Below, piece after piece: positions 38,629-47,923 of a stretch of 64,000 bases of DNA. This stretch comes from Trueperella pyogenes (GTDB taxonomy: Bacteria; Actinomycetota; Actinomycetes; Actinomycetales; Actinomycetaceae): positions 930,001 to 994,000 of the forward strand of contig NZ_UHHW01000002.1 of NCBI RefSeq assembly GCF_900460345.1. Reading direction: 5' to 3'. How positions within the stretch are numbered: position 1 is the first letter of the stretch; each line of letters starts with the position of its first letter. The translations under genes were made by a program, and so were the position numbers. The notes beneath the pieces were generated by a model, which worked only from the letters and a program-made list of their open reading frames with translations, searched no databases and was not told the origin of the DNA.

Positions 38629-40077
38629 ATGCAAATCATTATTCGCCGATCATTTTTCGTCTGTCTCATCTTTGCGCTGGCGCTGCTGATGTTTATCCCG
38701 CGTGCGACCGCAGGAGAGCAACAGTGGAGCCGCGTGGCCACAGAACCCAGCAGGTGGGGTGGCCTCAAAAGTCCGACCATCCCCATCGCACTGTGTACAG
38801 GGGATGCGCAGCTGAACTTCAGCTACCAGCCCGGCTTGGAAAAGAGTGATTTCGAATCACTAAGCCTCACGCATGCAGGGCAGGCCTACGTTCAACAACC
38901 TACCGAGTCTGGCTGGGATACTGCAATCAGCGCGAGTGACACCGGCGTTGTTGCGGCCATCTTGGATCTGTGGGAAGACGACGCCGTGGCGGGAGTTGAT
39001 CCCGAAGCCTTCACCCTCGCCATCCATGAGTTAACTGCAGACTCGCGCGGCCTTAATTCTTCAGCCAAGTCGGAGTGGCAGGAACAGGCGCATCTACTCA
39101 TAGCGGAAGCGGCGAAGATTGCTGGGCCGCATAGAGTCGGTGAGTTCACGTTTGAGGCAGGCGAGGTTAGCGGTTTCACTGTCGCAGGTCAGGCAGGGAT
39201 CCCAATCGCCGGCATACCATTCCAGGCAAAGCTCACTGGCGCTACGTGGCAGACGACGGGCGAGTCAATCCTCACTGGTCAAACTAGCGGCAGCCCACAG
39301 AGCTTTGCGATTCAAGCGTCGACTTTCGGCCCAGTGTCGCTGGATGTCACTTTCTCACAGATCCCTGGCCACTCATTTATGACCGGCCACCACTCTGCCG
39401 CACAGGATATGCATATGCGCGGTGAACGTGGCACGCTCGAATACGCCATGGAATTGCGGGCAGCCCCAGTGCCGGCCAATGTCAACATCTCGACTCAGGC
39501 CTCCGTAACAAGAAACGAGGTGGGCGCGCGGATTCGCGATGCCGTGACCCTCAGCGTGGATGCGTGGCCATCGGTTGGTGGAGTCTCAGCAATTTACGAC
39601 CTGGTCGCACACCTATACGGACCGTTCCTAAAGAAGGAAGAACAACAGTCCGTTGTCCCGACTGGGGTGAGTCCGGTAGAAAATGTGGAATTTAGCGTAT
39701 CCGGGCCAGGGGAGTACGAAGTTCTCTTTAATCATCAGGCCAAACCTGGCTGGTACGCCGTCGTGATAGAAGGGCGATTCCGCACAGACGGCGACTTTGG
39801 TGTACCAGCTGAGAACGTGATCATGCCATTTTTCGAACCTGCTGAGACGGTTTTCGTTGAGCCGACGCCGCAGCCCACCCCTGAACCGACGCCGACTCCC
39901 GAGCCGCAGTCCACCCCTGAACCGACGCCAGTCCCGGAACCGACGGTAACGACGTTGCCACCTCAGAAGCTGGCAAAGACGGGCATCCATTCGTTTCCGC
40001 TGGTCATGACCGTAATCGGCTTGGGGGGACTCGGAGCTGCGTTGGTGGCAGGTAGGCACCTACATGGCAGCGTCTGA
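38629..40077 (+). CDS. Cell-wall-anchored surface protein with LAKTG sorting signal
   Basis: 482 residues from ATG 38629, behind GGGAGAA. It has a signal peptide (IIRRSFFVCLIFALALLMFI, predicted cleavage after ATA), an extracellular region of about 370 residues, a Pro/Thr/Glu tract (PTPEPTPTPEP and similar), then LAKTG, a hydrophobic helix and a short positive tail. LAxTG motifs are substrates of class E sortases in Actinobacteria. The ectodomain has no family I can name. The gene converges with trmL, overlapping by 18 bp. No sortase is in the window. Confidence 0.85.
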   Translation: MQIIIRRSFFVCLIFALALLMFIPRATAGEQQWSRVATEPSRWGGLKSPTIPIALCTGDAQLNFSYQPGLEKSDFESLSLTHAGQAYVQQPTESGWDTAISASDTGVVAAILDLWEDDAVAGVDPEAFTLAIHELTADSRGLNSSAKSEWQEQAHLLIAEAAKIAGPHRVGEFTFEAGEVSGFTVAGQAGIPIAGIPFQAKLTGATWQTTGESILTGQTSGSPQSFAIQASTFGPVSLDVTFSQIPGHSFMTGHHSAAQDMHMRGERGTLEYAMELRAAPVPANVNISTQASVTRNEVGARIRDAVTLSVDAWPSVGGVSAIYDLVAHLYGPFLKKEEQQSVVPTGVSPVENVEFSVSGPGEYEVLFNHQAKPGWYAVVIEGRFRTDGDFGVPAENVIMPFFEPAETVFVEPTPQPTPEPTPTPEPQSTPEPTPVPEPTVTTLPPQKLAKTGIHSFPLVMTVIGLGGLGAALVAGRHLHGSV

Positions 40078-40530
40078 AAATCCTAGCTGACGCCAGGCCT
40101 CGTACACCGCAATTGAGGCCGCGTTAGCAAGATTGAGCGAGCGTCGACCAGGCAGCATGGGGATACGGAGTTTCCGTGTAATGCGTGGATCTTCGAGGAT
40201 TGATTCAGGCAGACCGGTTGGCTCGGCACCAAAGAGGAGGATGTCGTCGGCGCGGTAAATCTCGGCGGCATAGTTATTGGACGTTCGTCCGGTGAAGGCG
40301 AGAATGCGTCGATCAGGTCCGAAGTATTCCTTAGCTTCATCCCAAGACTTGTGGATGACGACGTCGGCAAGATCGTGGTAGTCGAGTCCAGCACGTCTGA
40401 GGTGTGCGTCGTCAAAGTTGAAGGCAAGCGGTTCAATCAGATTTAGTCGTGCGCCTGTGCAGGCTGCGAGTCGGATGGCGTTGCCAGTGTTACCGGGGAT
40501 CTTTGGTTCATGAAAAACGAAATCGAGCAC
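40060..40530 (-). CDS. trmL: tRNA (cytidine/uridine-34 2'-O)-methyltransferase, TrmL-like
   Basis: 156 residues from a GTG at 40530. TrmL starts with this segment (LDFVFHEPKIPGNTGNAIRLAACTG). The other SPOUT motifs 'FGAEPTGLPESI' and 'IPMLPGRRSLNLANAASIAVYEAWRQLG' are in place, and the length equals E. coli TrmL (157 aa). A start further upstream (40599) is rejected. It methylates the wobble base of tRNA-Leu. The start codon is preceded by a -10 box at the leaderless distance. Confidence 0.9.
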   Translation of the reverse strand: MLDFVFHEPKIPGNTGNAIRLAACTGARLNLIEPLAFNFDDAHLRRAGLDYHDLADVVIHKSWDEAKEYFGPDRRILAFTGRTSNNYAAEIYRADDILLFGAEPTGLPESILEDPRITRKLRIPMLPGRRSLNLANAASIAVYEAWRQLGFSDAAM

Positions 40531-40536
40531 CCGTTT

Positions 40537-40542
40537 AGTGTA
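40537..40542 (-). promoter_or_regulatory. Leaderless -10 box of trmL
   Basis: TACACT on the minus strand (extended TGCTACACT), six bases before the GTG at 40530. Confidence 0.6.
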
Positions 40543-40571
40543 GCAATACGGGTGCTCGATTCCGCCGTGGT

Positions 40572-41105
40572 CTAGCGTTGATAGGTCACTGTGAGACACG
40601 CCCTGGCCAGCGTGTGAAAAACGGTATGGAAAGCTGCGGTAGTCGGCGTCGTCTCTTCGGGGTCGAGCTCAAGGGAGGGGACGTCAAGCGCATGAACGAC
40701 GAAGATGTAACGATGTGGGTGAACGTCGCCGGGTGGGGGAGCTGCGCCGTAGTAGGCGAACTCGTTGGCGTCGTTGCGGATGTGGCTCGCCGCGCCGGGC
40801 AGGGTGAGATCGTGGTGTCCTGCACCTTCTATAAGGCTGGTGACGTTGTCGGCGATGTCGAGGACAGTCCAGTGCCAATAGCCGGACGGCGTGGGCGCAT
40901 CGGGATCGAAGCAGGTAACCGCAAAGCCTTGTGTGTCTTGCGGGAAACCGGACCACTCGAGGGCGGGCGAGATGTTATCCATAAAGCCAAGGTGGCGATC
41001 TGGCATGATGCCGCCATCGATCAACGTCGGACTCGTCAGGGTGAACGTGGGAACGGTTGGTAGGAGTTCGTAGGGATCTGGGGCAAGGGGACGATTGAGC
41101 TTCAT
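40572..41105 (-). CDS. YbhB/YbcL-type phosphatidylethanolamine-binding (PEBP) protein
   Basis: 177 residues from ATG 41105. PEBP signatures include 'DRHLGFMDNISPALEWSGFP', 'FAVTCFDPDAPTPSGYWHWTVLDI' and 'GAAPPPGDVHPHRYIFVVHALD', which form the anion-binding pocket (D-P-D-A-P, G-x-H-R-Y). The bacterial family is small and of uncertain function. It is followed by trmL in the same orientation and has its own leaderless promoter. Confidence 0.88.
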   Translation of the reverse strand: MKLNRPLAPDPYELLPTVPTFTLTSPTLIDGGIMPDRHLGFMDNISPALEWSGFPQDTQGFAVTCFDPDAPTPSGYWHWTVLDIADNVTSLIEGAGHHDLTLPGAASHIRNDANEFAYYGAAPPPGDVHPHRYIFVVHALDVPSLELDPEETTPTTAAFHTVFHTLARACLTVTYQR

Positions 41106-41111
41106 GACCCG

Positions 41112-41117
41112 ATTGTA
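41112..41117 (-). promoter_or_regulatory. Leaderless -10 box of the PEBP gene
   Basis: TACAAT on the minus strand, six bases before the ATG at 41105; nearly consensus. Confidence 0.65.
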
Positions 41118-41213
41118 TGCGATACACATCGGCGGCAGAAGAGTGTGGAGTGTGGGGTGTATCCGTGCGAGGGGTGAGTTAGTTTTTGTCGGAGTCCGCC
41201 CCTAGAATGAGTG

Positions 41214-41229
41214 TCGAACATACGTTCGA
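41214..41229 (+). promoter_or_regulatory. LexA operator (SOS box) of the imuA'-imuB-dnaE2 operon
   Basis: TCGAACATACGTTCGA is a near-perfect palindrome equal to the actinobacterial SOS box CGAAC-N4-GTTCG. It lies 14 bp before the GTG of the first gene. TAGAAT (41203-41208) could be the -10, so LexA would block transcription start. Confidence 0.9.
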
Positions 41230-41242
41230 TAGGTGGTGAGGT

Positions 41243-41983
41243 GTGGAACGGCTAGCGATCGCAAGGAAAGCACTGGCGGCAGCGGAACTGCGCGCAGGGT
41301 TGCGCGTTGTGCGGGCGGACAGTGCGCAAAGCGCCACAATAAGTGGCGAAGTCAGCGAGGATATCTTTCATGTCCCGTCTTTTCTCGCAGGCGCATTGCC
41401 TAACGGGATCATCCGTCGCGGTGTTATCCGCGTGTGGGGATCGCCCTTTTTGCTGATACTCTTGTCGGCCGTTGCTTCTCGGCAAGGGGCATGGGTCGCT
41501 TTCCTTGGCACCCCGGATGTGGGCTGGGCGTGTGCACAAAAGCTCGGCATGGACATGCGCCGCGTCGTGTCTGTTCCGCGGGTGGGTGAGCAAGGCCCCC
41601 GTGTCGTCAGCGCGGCCATTGACGGGTTCGATGTGGTGGTGCTAGGTGACATTTCGCTTGATGTTCGCCAGTGCCGTGTGCTCCGGCAGCGAGCTTTATC
41701 TGCGGGCACACTCCTTCTTGCTGCGAGATGGCCGCAAGCTTGTCTGGATATTGAATGCCAGCCGAGGAACATCCACGGGCTGGAACAAAGCGGATACATC
41801 ACGGCAATCGATTATCGGATTATTACGCGTTGGGGGCAATCGGAGGTGCGCTACGGGAGAGACGGGTGGTCAGCGTTGACGAGGGCGCTCAGCGTCGTAG
41901 ACGTGCCAGATGTGACAGGTGTACCTGGGGAGGAAAAACGGCCTGCGGTTCCAGTGCGCCTCAGGGGAGGTAGAGCCTCATGA
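41243..41983 (+). CDS. imuA': ImuA'-type SOS mutagenesis protein
   Basis: 246 residues from GTG 41243. A RecA-like ATPase remnant with 'GVIRVWGSPFLLILLSAVASRQGAWVAFLG' in place of a canonical Walker A. Actinobacterial ImuA' (Rv3395c-type) is needed for the ImuB-DnaE2 mutasome. Located directly after the SOS box and coupled to imuB by an ATGA overlap. Family call rests on position and fold; the sequence is poorly conserved. Confidence 0.8.
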   Translation: MERLAIARKALAAAELRAGLRVVRADSAQSATISGEVSEDIFHVPSFLAGALPNGIIRRGVIRVWGSPFLLILLSAVASRQGAWVAFLGTPDVGWACAQKLGMDMRRVVSVPRVGEQGPRVVSAAIDGFDVVVLGDISLDVRQCRVLRQRALSAGTLLLAARWPQACLDIECQPRNIHGLEQSGYITAIDYRIITRWGQSEVRYGRDGWSALTRALSVVDVPDVTGVPGEEKRPAVPVRLRGGRAS

Positions 41984-43542
41984 TGCGAGGAAGCATCTGG
42001 ATCCCGGATTGGCCGGTGGCCAATGTCATTATGGCTGGCCATGCGCGGCCAGAGGAACCGATAGCGATTTACGACAACCACATCATCGCGCTGAACGGGG
42101 TGGCCTATCAGGAGGGCGTACGTGAGGGGATGAAGCGGCGTCAGGCACAGTCACTGATTCCCCGGTTGCGCCTGATACATCACGATCCAGCGTCAGACGT
42201 GGCGTCTTTCGAGCAGGTCGTGCGGGTGTGCGAGGAGCACATCGCCTATTTCAGCGTCCTTGAACCGGGATTGGTGACGTTCCTCGCACGCGGACCGGTG
42301 GCGTCCGCAGGGAGTATGCATAAACTGTCCGAAAATCTGGTGGGAGATATCGCGCTTCGCACCGGTTTTGAAGCCCACGTGGGCTTCGGAGATGGACTGC
42401 TCACGTCAATCTTGGCAGCACGGCAAGATGTCCAGGTTCAGGACGCTACCTGCTTCCTCGATGCTCACCCGGTATCGGACATCCTCCGTGCAGTGTTCAG
42501 CGCACACTCACGCAGGCTCATACAGGCCTTCATCTTGGCTCTGGAAAATCTAGGAGTGCGAAGGATCGGAGATCTTCGTCAACTCGATCGGCACGCGCTT
42601 GTGACGCGTTTTGGAGACACGGGCAAACAGGTCCTTTCGCTGATTGATGGCAGTGAACCCGAGGGGGAGGCAAGCAGTTATGACCTGCGTGAGTTGGTGG
42701 TTCACCGTGACATAGATACACCATTGAACAGCCTCAGTGAAGCGGCCTTTCTTGCGCGTGCGATGGCTGCAGAACTAGCAAATGAACTCGAGAAACGTGG
42801 AGTAATCGCCCGCGAGTTAACGATCTTCACGCGAACTCAAGGGCAGGAGCGCCAGCGCGTATGGGCGCTCGATGTGGCTAGTGCGCGGGATATCTCTGAA
42901 CGCGTACGTTGGCAGTTGACGGCCTGGATGGCAGAAGACGGCGGAGGACCAGATTCAGGTATAACGCACATTTCCGTCCATGCCAGCGCGATCGTCCCAG
43001 CTGGCCATGCCCAAGGTAGATTGTGGGGAGCGGATCGGAGCAGCCGTGATGCTGCCACACGGGCGATCAGCCGTATTCAAAGCCTGTTAGGTGACACAGC
43101 CGTTGTTGTCCCCGAGCATGTAGGCGGCCGTCACCCCCTCGAAGCCCACCAGATGCGGGTGTGGGGCTCGGCTGTTCCCGATACTGCACAGTGTAGTGAT
43201 CCTTGGCCAGGCGCGCTTCCAGAGCCGTGGCCGAACAAGGTTAAGGCCATTCCGGAAAAAGTATCCGTACTCGACGCACGCGGGCATGACTGCGAACTCA
43301 GCGCGCTGGGAGTTTTCTACTGCGAGAGCGGTTGTACAGATTCTCGCCCGGCATTGCTCAGCTGGGGAAGCCGGCAGGTTGGGCTAACGTCGGTGGCAGG
43401 TCCGTGGCTACAGGCAGTAGGGTGGTGGAATCCGCACACGCAACAACGCAAAGCGTGGATAGAAGCCGCTGACGATCAAGCTCGCGCTTACCTCGCCTAT
43501 CGTGAGGATCATCAGTGGTGGCTAGCAGGGATATACGAATGA
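41980..43542 (+). CDS. imuB: ImuB, catalytically dead Y-family polymerase homologue
   Basis: 520 residues. A Y-family palm/fingers layout (MRGSIWIPDWPVANV) with the polymerase 'S-x-D-E' motif degenerated to SVLEPG, missing the essential Asp, as in known ImuB proteins. A beta-clamp-binding motif of the Q-x-x-L-W-G type is present (QGRLWG, 345-350). ImuB bridges the clamp, ImuA' and DnaE2. Its TGA overlaps the dnaE2 ATG. Confidence 0.92.
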   Translation: MMRGSIWIPDWPVANVIMAGHARPEEPIAIYDNHIIALNGVAYQEGVREGMKRRQAQSLIPRLRLIHHDPASDVASFEQVVRVCEEHIAYFSVLEPGLVTFLARGPVASAGSMHKLSENLVGDIALRTGFEAHVGFGDGLLTSILAARQDVQVQDATCFLDAHPVSDILRAVFSAHSRRLIQAFILALENLGVRRIGDLRQLDRHALVTRFGDTGKQVLSLIDGSEPEGEASSYDLRELVVHRDIDTPLNSLSEAAFLARAMAAELANELEKRGVIARELTIFTRTQGQERQRVWALDVASARDISERVRWQLTAWMAEDGGGPDSGITHISVHASAIVPAGHAQGRLWGADRSSRDAATRAISRIQSLLGDTAVVVPEHVGGRHPLEAHQMRVWGSAVPDTAQCSDPWPGALPEPWPNKVKAIPEKVSVLDARGHDCELSALGVFYCESGCTDSRPALLSWGSRQVGLTSVAGPWLQAVGWWNPHTQQRKAWIEAADDQARAYLAYREDHQWWLAGIYE

Positions 43543-46500
43543 TTCCCTACGCAGAACTTCACGTTCACTCCGCTTACAGCTTCCTAGATGGTGCCTCCAT
43601 GCCCTCGGAACTCGTCGACCGGGCGGTCGAACTTGAGCTAAGCGCACTCGCCTTGACCGATCATGACGGGCTGCCCGGCGTCGTGCAACTGGCGAGCGCC
43701 GCACGGCGTCATGGACTGCCCACCGTCATCGGATCCGAAATCACCGTTGGAGGTATGCCTCGCACGGGGCAGAAAGATCCGGACGGAGAGCACCTCATTG
43801 TTCTCGCGCGAGACGCCGACGGGTACCGTGCGCTATCACGAACGATCGGAGAGGCGATGCTGGCATCGGGGAAAAGGGGGCATGCGAACCACAGCCTCGA
43901 GTCCCTGGCCGCGGGCGCGAAGAACTGGCAAATCCTTACCGGGTGCCGCAAGGGTGGCTTACGCCGCGCGCTCGAAGGGAAAGGGGTGTGGGCGCTGGAC
44001 GGTGCCCGCAAATACCTCAACACACTCGTGTCCCTCTTCGGCGCCGAGTCCGTGGCGGTGGAGATCACACACAATCAGCAACCCTATGACCGAGAGCGCA
44101 ATCGGCACCTGGTGGAGCTAGCGCGAGAGGCCGGATTGCGGATAGTGGCCACAGGAAATGTACACGCCGCCCGTCCAGCCGATTCCATACTTGCCGATGT
44201 GATGGCTGCAACGCGCGCGAATCAACCATTAGAGGAGTATCGCAGCTGGATGCCAGCCTGGTCGTCTTACCTAAAGTCGGGAGAACAGATGCTCTACCTG
44301 CATGCAGACCACCCTGAGGCAGTGAAAACGGCAGCTGAGATCGGAGAAGAGTGCTCCTTCGATCTGGCTTTGGTAGCTCCCGAGCTGCCTCTATTCCCCA
44401 CGCCTGAGGGGCATACTGAGGCCACCTGGCTGCGTCATCTGACTGAGCAGGGGGCGGTGCAGCGATATGGAACGCGCCAATCTCATCCTCGCGCCTGGAG
44501 GCAAATCGATCATGAGCTAGAGGTTATTGAACAACTGGAATTTCCCGGATATTTTCTGATCATTCACGAAATCGTGTCCTTCTGTAAGCGGCGGGGGATC
44601 TGGTGTCAGGGGCGCGGCTCGGCTGCGAACTCGGCAGTGTGCTTCGCGTTGGGAATCACCGCTGTCGACGCAGTACGTCATCGCATGCTCTTCGAGCGCT
44701 TCCTCTCCCCAGGCAGGTCTGAACCGCCCGACATCGACATGGATATTGAGGCAGACCGACGCGAGGAGGTCATCCAACATGTTTATGAACGTTACGGGCG
44801 TGAATATGCAGCACAAGTGGCCAATGTAGTTACTTATCGGCCGCGCTCTGCCATCCGTGATGCGGCTCGCGCCCTCGGATTCACAGACAGTCAGTCCAGC
44901 GTCTGGGCGAAGTCAGTCGAACGTCGGATCGCCCGTACAGATGAGACTTACCCAAGCCCGCAGGCACAAAAGTTTAGCCGACAGTGGGAGATTGGCGAGT
45001 ACGTGCCCGAACAGGTAGTCAATATTGCGGCACAACTCCAGGATCTTCCCCGGCATCTGAGCATCCATTCAGGCGGCATGGTCATCTGCGCTCAGCCTGT
45101 CATTGATGTGTGCCCAGTCGGATGGGCTCACATGGAAGGCCGTACAGTCCTACAGTGGGACAAGGATGACTGCGCCGATGTAGGACTCGTGAAATTCGAT
45201 CTGCTTGGGCTGGGCATGCTCAGTGCCTTGAGAATTGCGTTTACCGAACTCGCTGAGCGCGCCATCCTCGCCAGCAACGGTCAGCCGCTTGATCTGCACA
45301 GTATTGATCAGGAGGATCCTCGGGTCTATGACCTGCTGTGTGCGGCCGATACGATCGGCGTCTTTCAAGTGGAGTCACGGGCACAGATGGCCACACTTCC
45401 GCGTATCCGTCCACGTACGTTCTATGACCTCGTCATCGAGGTCGCCCTCGTCCGCCCAGGGCCAATTCAAGGAGGATCGGTCAACCCTTATGTCAATCGA
45501 CGCCGGGGGCGTGAAGCTGTCACTTACCCCCACCCGCTTTTGAAGAATGCGTTAGAAAAAACGCTCGGCGTCCCGCTCTTTCAGGAGCAACTCATGCAAA
45601 TCGCGATCGACGCCGCGGGGTTTACCCCTGCACAGGCCGATCAGCTTCGCAAGGCCATGGGATCTAAGCGCAGCCATGATCGTATACGGAACCTGCGCGC
45701 GGAGCTTATGGCGGGTATGAGCGCCCGCGGCATCGGGCCACAAGCACGTGAGGAGATTTATGCCAAGCTCGAGGCCTTTGCTGAGTTTGGTTTCCCCGAA
45801 TCCCACTCGTTTTCTTTCGCATACCTTGTCTATGCCAGTGCATGGCTAAAAGTGCATCACCCGGAGAACTTCTATGCGGGTCTCCTCGCTGCTCAACCCA
45901 TGGGCTTCTACTCGCCCCAGACCCTCATCGCGGATGCCCGCAGGCACGGCGTACTCATCTTGCCCATCGACGTATGCTTTTCAGACAGGCACTCGTGTGT
46001 GCAGGCCACTGCAAGGCGAAACGTCCGTAGCCATCCGCTCGTCGACGCCGACCCATGCCGAGGGCTGCGCCTTGGGCTGTCCAACATCAAAGGACTAAGT
46101 GCTATCGATCGGATCCTTGCGGCGCGCGCCGAGCGCCAGTTCGAATCAGTGGCAGACCTCGGGCGTCGCGCCAAGCTCACTACCGGTGAGCTGGAAAAGC
46201 TAGCAGCTGCAGGTGCACTGGCTAGTCTTGGGGTGTCGCGCCGCGAGGGTATCTGGGCGGCTGGAGCCCTGTCCTATTCAGGTAAGAAGCTCGGCGAGTC
46301 CTTCCAGCCCACACTTCCCGGTCTCCATGTGGGGGCCACCCCGCCGCAGCTACCGCATATGAGTCCGCTAGAGGAAAATATCGCCGACCTGCGTGCTACC
46401 GGCATCTCTGTGGCTACCCACCCGATGGAATTCCTCCGTGAACCCTTAGCGACGCGCGGAGTCGTCACTTCTGCGGAGCTTTTGAGATACGCGTCTGGGG

Positions 46501-46772
46501 AACGCGTGAAAGTGGCCGGTATCGTCACGCACAGGCAGCGTCCGCACACGGCGTCGGGAATAACGTTTTTATCGTTGGAAGATGAGACGGGCCTGCTGAA
46601 CATCGTCTGCTCAGTGGGGTTATGGGAAAAATACCGGCAAGTTCTGCGCACCTCGCAGGGGTTGATCATCCGCGGCGTAGTGGAGCAGGCAGACGACGTC
46701 ATTAACATTGTTGCGGACGGGGTTGAACGCCTTGAGCTGGCGGTTCCGCTTGCGTCAAGAGATTTTAGATGA
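43539..46772 (+). CDS. dnaE2: Error-prone DNA polymerase III alpha subunit DnaE2
   Basis: 1077 residues from ATG 43539. An N-terminal PHP domain (YAELHVHSAYSFLDGAS), the C-family palm with 'PPDIDMDIEADRREEVIQHVYERYG' catalytic acidic cluster, 'QGRGSAANSAVCFALGIT', and a C-terminal OB fold. The length matches mycobacterial DnaE2 (about 1080 aa), below the replicative DnaE1 (about 1180). It performs SOS translesion synthesis as a complex with ImuA' and ImuB. Third gene in the SOS operon. Confidence 0.95.
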   Translation: MIPYAELHVHSAYSFLDGASMPSELVDRAVELELSALALTDHDGLPGVVQLASAARRHGLPTVIGSEITVGGMPRTGQKDPDGEHLIVLARDADGYRALSRTIGEAMLASGKRGHANHSLESLAAGAKNWQILTGCRKGGLRRALEGKGVWALDGARKYLNTLVSLFGAESVAVEITHNQQPYDRERNRHLVELAREAGLRIVATGNVHAARPADSILADVMAATRANQPLEEYRSWMPAWSSYLKSGEQMLYLHADHPEAVKTAAEIGEECSFDLALVAPELPLFPTPEGHTEATWLRHLTEQGAVQRYGTRQSHPRAWRQIDHELEVIEQLEFPGYFLIIHEIVSFCKRRGIWCQGRGSAANSAVCFALGITAVDAVRHRMLFERFLSPGRSEPPDIDMDIEADRREEVIQHVYERYGREYAAQVANVVTYRPRSAIRDAARALGFTDSQSSVWAKSVERRIARTDETYPSPQAQKFSRQWEIGEYVPEQVVNIAAQLQDLPRHLSIHSGGMVICAQPVIDVCPVGWAHMEGRTVLQWDKDDCADVGLVKFDLLGLGMLSALRIAFTELAERAILASNGQPLDLHSIDQEDPRVYDLLCAADTIGVFQVESRAQMATLPRIRPRTFYDLVIEVALVRPGPIQGGSVNPYVNRRRGREAVTYPHPLLKNALEKTLGVPLFQEQLMQIAIDAAGFTPAQADQLRKAMGSKRSHDRIRNLRAELMAGMSARGIGPQAREEIYAKLEAFAEFGFPESHSFSFAYLVYASAWLKVHHPENFYAGLLAAQPMGFYSPQTLIADARRHGVLILPIDVCFSDRHSCVQATARRNVRSHPLVDADPCRGLRLGLSNIKGLSAIDRILAARAERQFESVADLGRRAKLTTGELEKLAAAGALASLGVSRREGIWAAGALSYSGKKLGESFQPTLPGLHVGATPPQLPHMSPLEENIADLRATGISVATHPMEFLREPLATRGVVTSAELLRYASGERVKVAGIVTHRQRPHTASGITFLSLEDETGLLNIVCSVGLWEKYRQVLRTSQGLIIRGVVEQADDVINIVADGVERLELAVPLASRDFR

Positions 46773-46835
46773 CCAGGCGGCCTCCAGCGGGCGGCAGGCT
46801 AAGATAGACTCACCAACGCGAAAGGGGACCCAGAC

Positions 46836-47291
46836 GTGGGAAAGATAAAAACATTGGTGAAGATCGCGACGACGGCGGGTCCGGCGGTATACAGCATCGT
46901 ACGTACCTATGGTCCGCAGATTCGCCGGATTATGAAAGAAAACCCGGAGCTGTTCGAGACGATGAAAAATCGCGTGAGCGCCCTTGCGGGAGCGGGGTCG
47001 TCGAAACGGGGCACGGCGAAACTGAAAGCGCGCGTCGGTGTGCTTCGCGAGCAGACCACTTATCTATACGGAACGGCGAACAACGCTATGGTTGCCGAGC
47101 AGGCTACGGCGTGGCGGAAGGAGCTAGACCTCCTGGAGAACTCGTTGCCCGTCGTCGCAACAATGAAAGGTAAGACCCGCCGGGGCAAAATCCGTGAGCT
47201 CGAGAGCCGCATAGACGACCTCGCGGCGAAGATTCTTGCGATGACGCTGCAAGACGATATCGAGGATGCCGAGATTATCGAGGACAAGTAG
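46836..47291 (+). CDS. Conserved hypothetical protein, basic and helical
   Basis: 151 residues from GTG 46836 behind AAAGGGG. No recognised domain. Residues 1-75 are rich in Lys/Arg and 80-151 look like two charged helices ('GKIRELESRIDDLAAKILAM'), ending in an acidic tail. It has good coding bias and a ribosome site, so it is real. Neighbours give no functional hint; related sequences are, to my knowledge, seen in Actinomycetales genomes. Confidence 0.7.
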   Translation: MGKIKTLVKIATTAGPAVYSIVRTYGPQIRRIMKENPELFETMKNRVSALAGAGSSKRGTAKLKARVGVLREQTTYLYGTANNAMVAEQATAWRKELDLLENSLPVVATMKGKTRRGKIRELESRIDDLAAKILAMTLQDDIEDAEIIEDK

Positions 47292-47325
47292 TCGGCGATA
47301 ATTATCGACGCCAGAGTGTTAGTAC

Positions 47326-47784
47326 TTACAGGCCAAGGACCGCCTTGATATCGGGGTCGAAGAAGTTAGGTCCTTTGAGGACTTTGCCGTCTTCACGGTA
47401 GATGGGCTTGCCGTCGGCGCCGAGTTTGGACATGTTAGAGGACTGGACTTCGCGTAGGACGTCGGACAGTGGAATACCGGTTTCGAGAGCCATGCCGTAG
47501 ATGACGTAGATGAGGTCGGCAAGCGCGTCGGCGGTCTCGACTGTGTTGCGCGTATGGTCGTCGGCGTCACGGGCGGCGTCGCAGGCCTGTTCAATGATGC
47601 TGCGCGCCTGAGAGCCATACACGGCGCCGATGAGCTCGGCGAATTCTTCAGCGATGAGGCTCATGCGCATGTGGATGCGTTCGCGGTCGACGTCGGGGCG
47701 ATCGTGAACGATCGGCAGGGCGTACGTTTCGTGAAACTGGCGCACGAGGGCCTCGGGCATATTCGGATCGGGGATATCGCTCAT
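47326..47784 (-). CDS. MazG-like nucleoside-triphosphate pyrophosphohydrolase
   Basis: 152 residues. It has the all-alpha NTP-PPase pattern: EEFAEL (E-x2-E motif on helix 1) and ADALADLIYVIYG (helix 3, E/D-x3-D). These are the Mg ligands of the MazG/DR2231 class, which hydrolyse dUTP or other non-canonical nucleotides. The exact substrate cannot be told. A leaderless -10 box precedes it. Confidence 0.85.
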   Translation of the reverse strand: MSDIPDPNMPEALVRQFHETYALPIVHDRPDVDRERIHMRMSLIAEEFAELIGAVYGSQARSIIEQACDAARDADDHTRNTVETADALADLIYVIYGMALETGIPLSDVLREVQSSNMSKLGADGKPIYREDGKVLKGPNFFDPDIKAVLGL

Positions 47785-47790
47785 GCGTCC

Positions 47791-47796
47791 AATCTA
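47791..47796 (-). promoter_or_regulatory. Leaderless -10 box of the MazG-like gene
   Basis: TAGATT on the minus strand, six bases before the ATG at 47784. Confidence 0.5.
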
Positions 47797-47869
47797 CCTT
47801 GCCTCTGACAGCAATCTCGTGGCCACGTCCTATGTTGGCTCAGATCACACCTGAACAAGGGTGGTCGGA

Positions 47870-47897
47870 TTTTGTCCTATCGGTCTGAGGTGATAAA
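47870..47897 (+). promoter_or_regulatory. Putative promoter of tRNA-Leu
   Basis: TTTTGT (47870-47875), 16 bp, GATAAA (47892-47897), about 26 nt before the tRNA. Tentative. Confidence 0.35.
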
Positions 47898-47923
47898 TTC
47901 TTACCTGTTGCAAACGCAAACCT

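Noticed and set aside
47296..47307. Palindrome CGATAATTATCG between the hypothetical gene and the MazG-like gene
   Set aside because: Short, between convergent stops, no promoter nearby; could be a weak terminator or chance.
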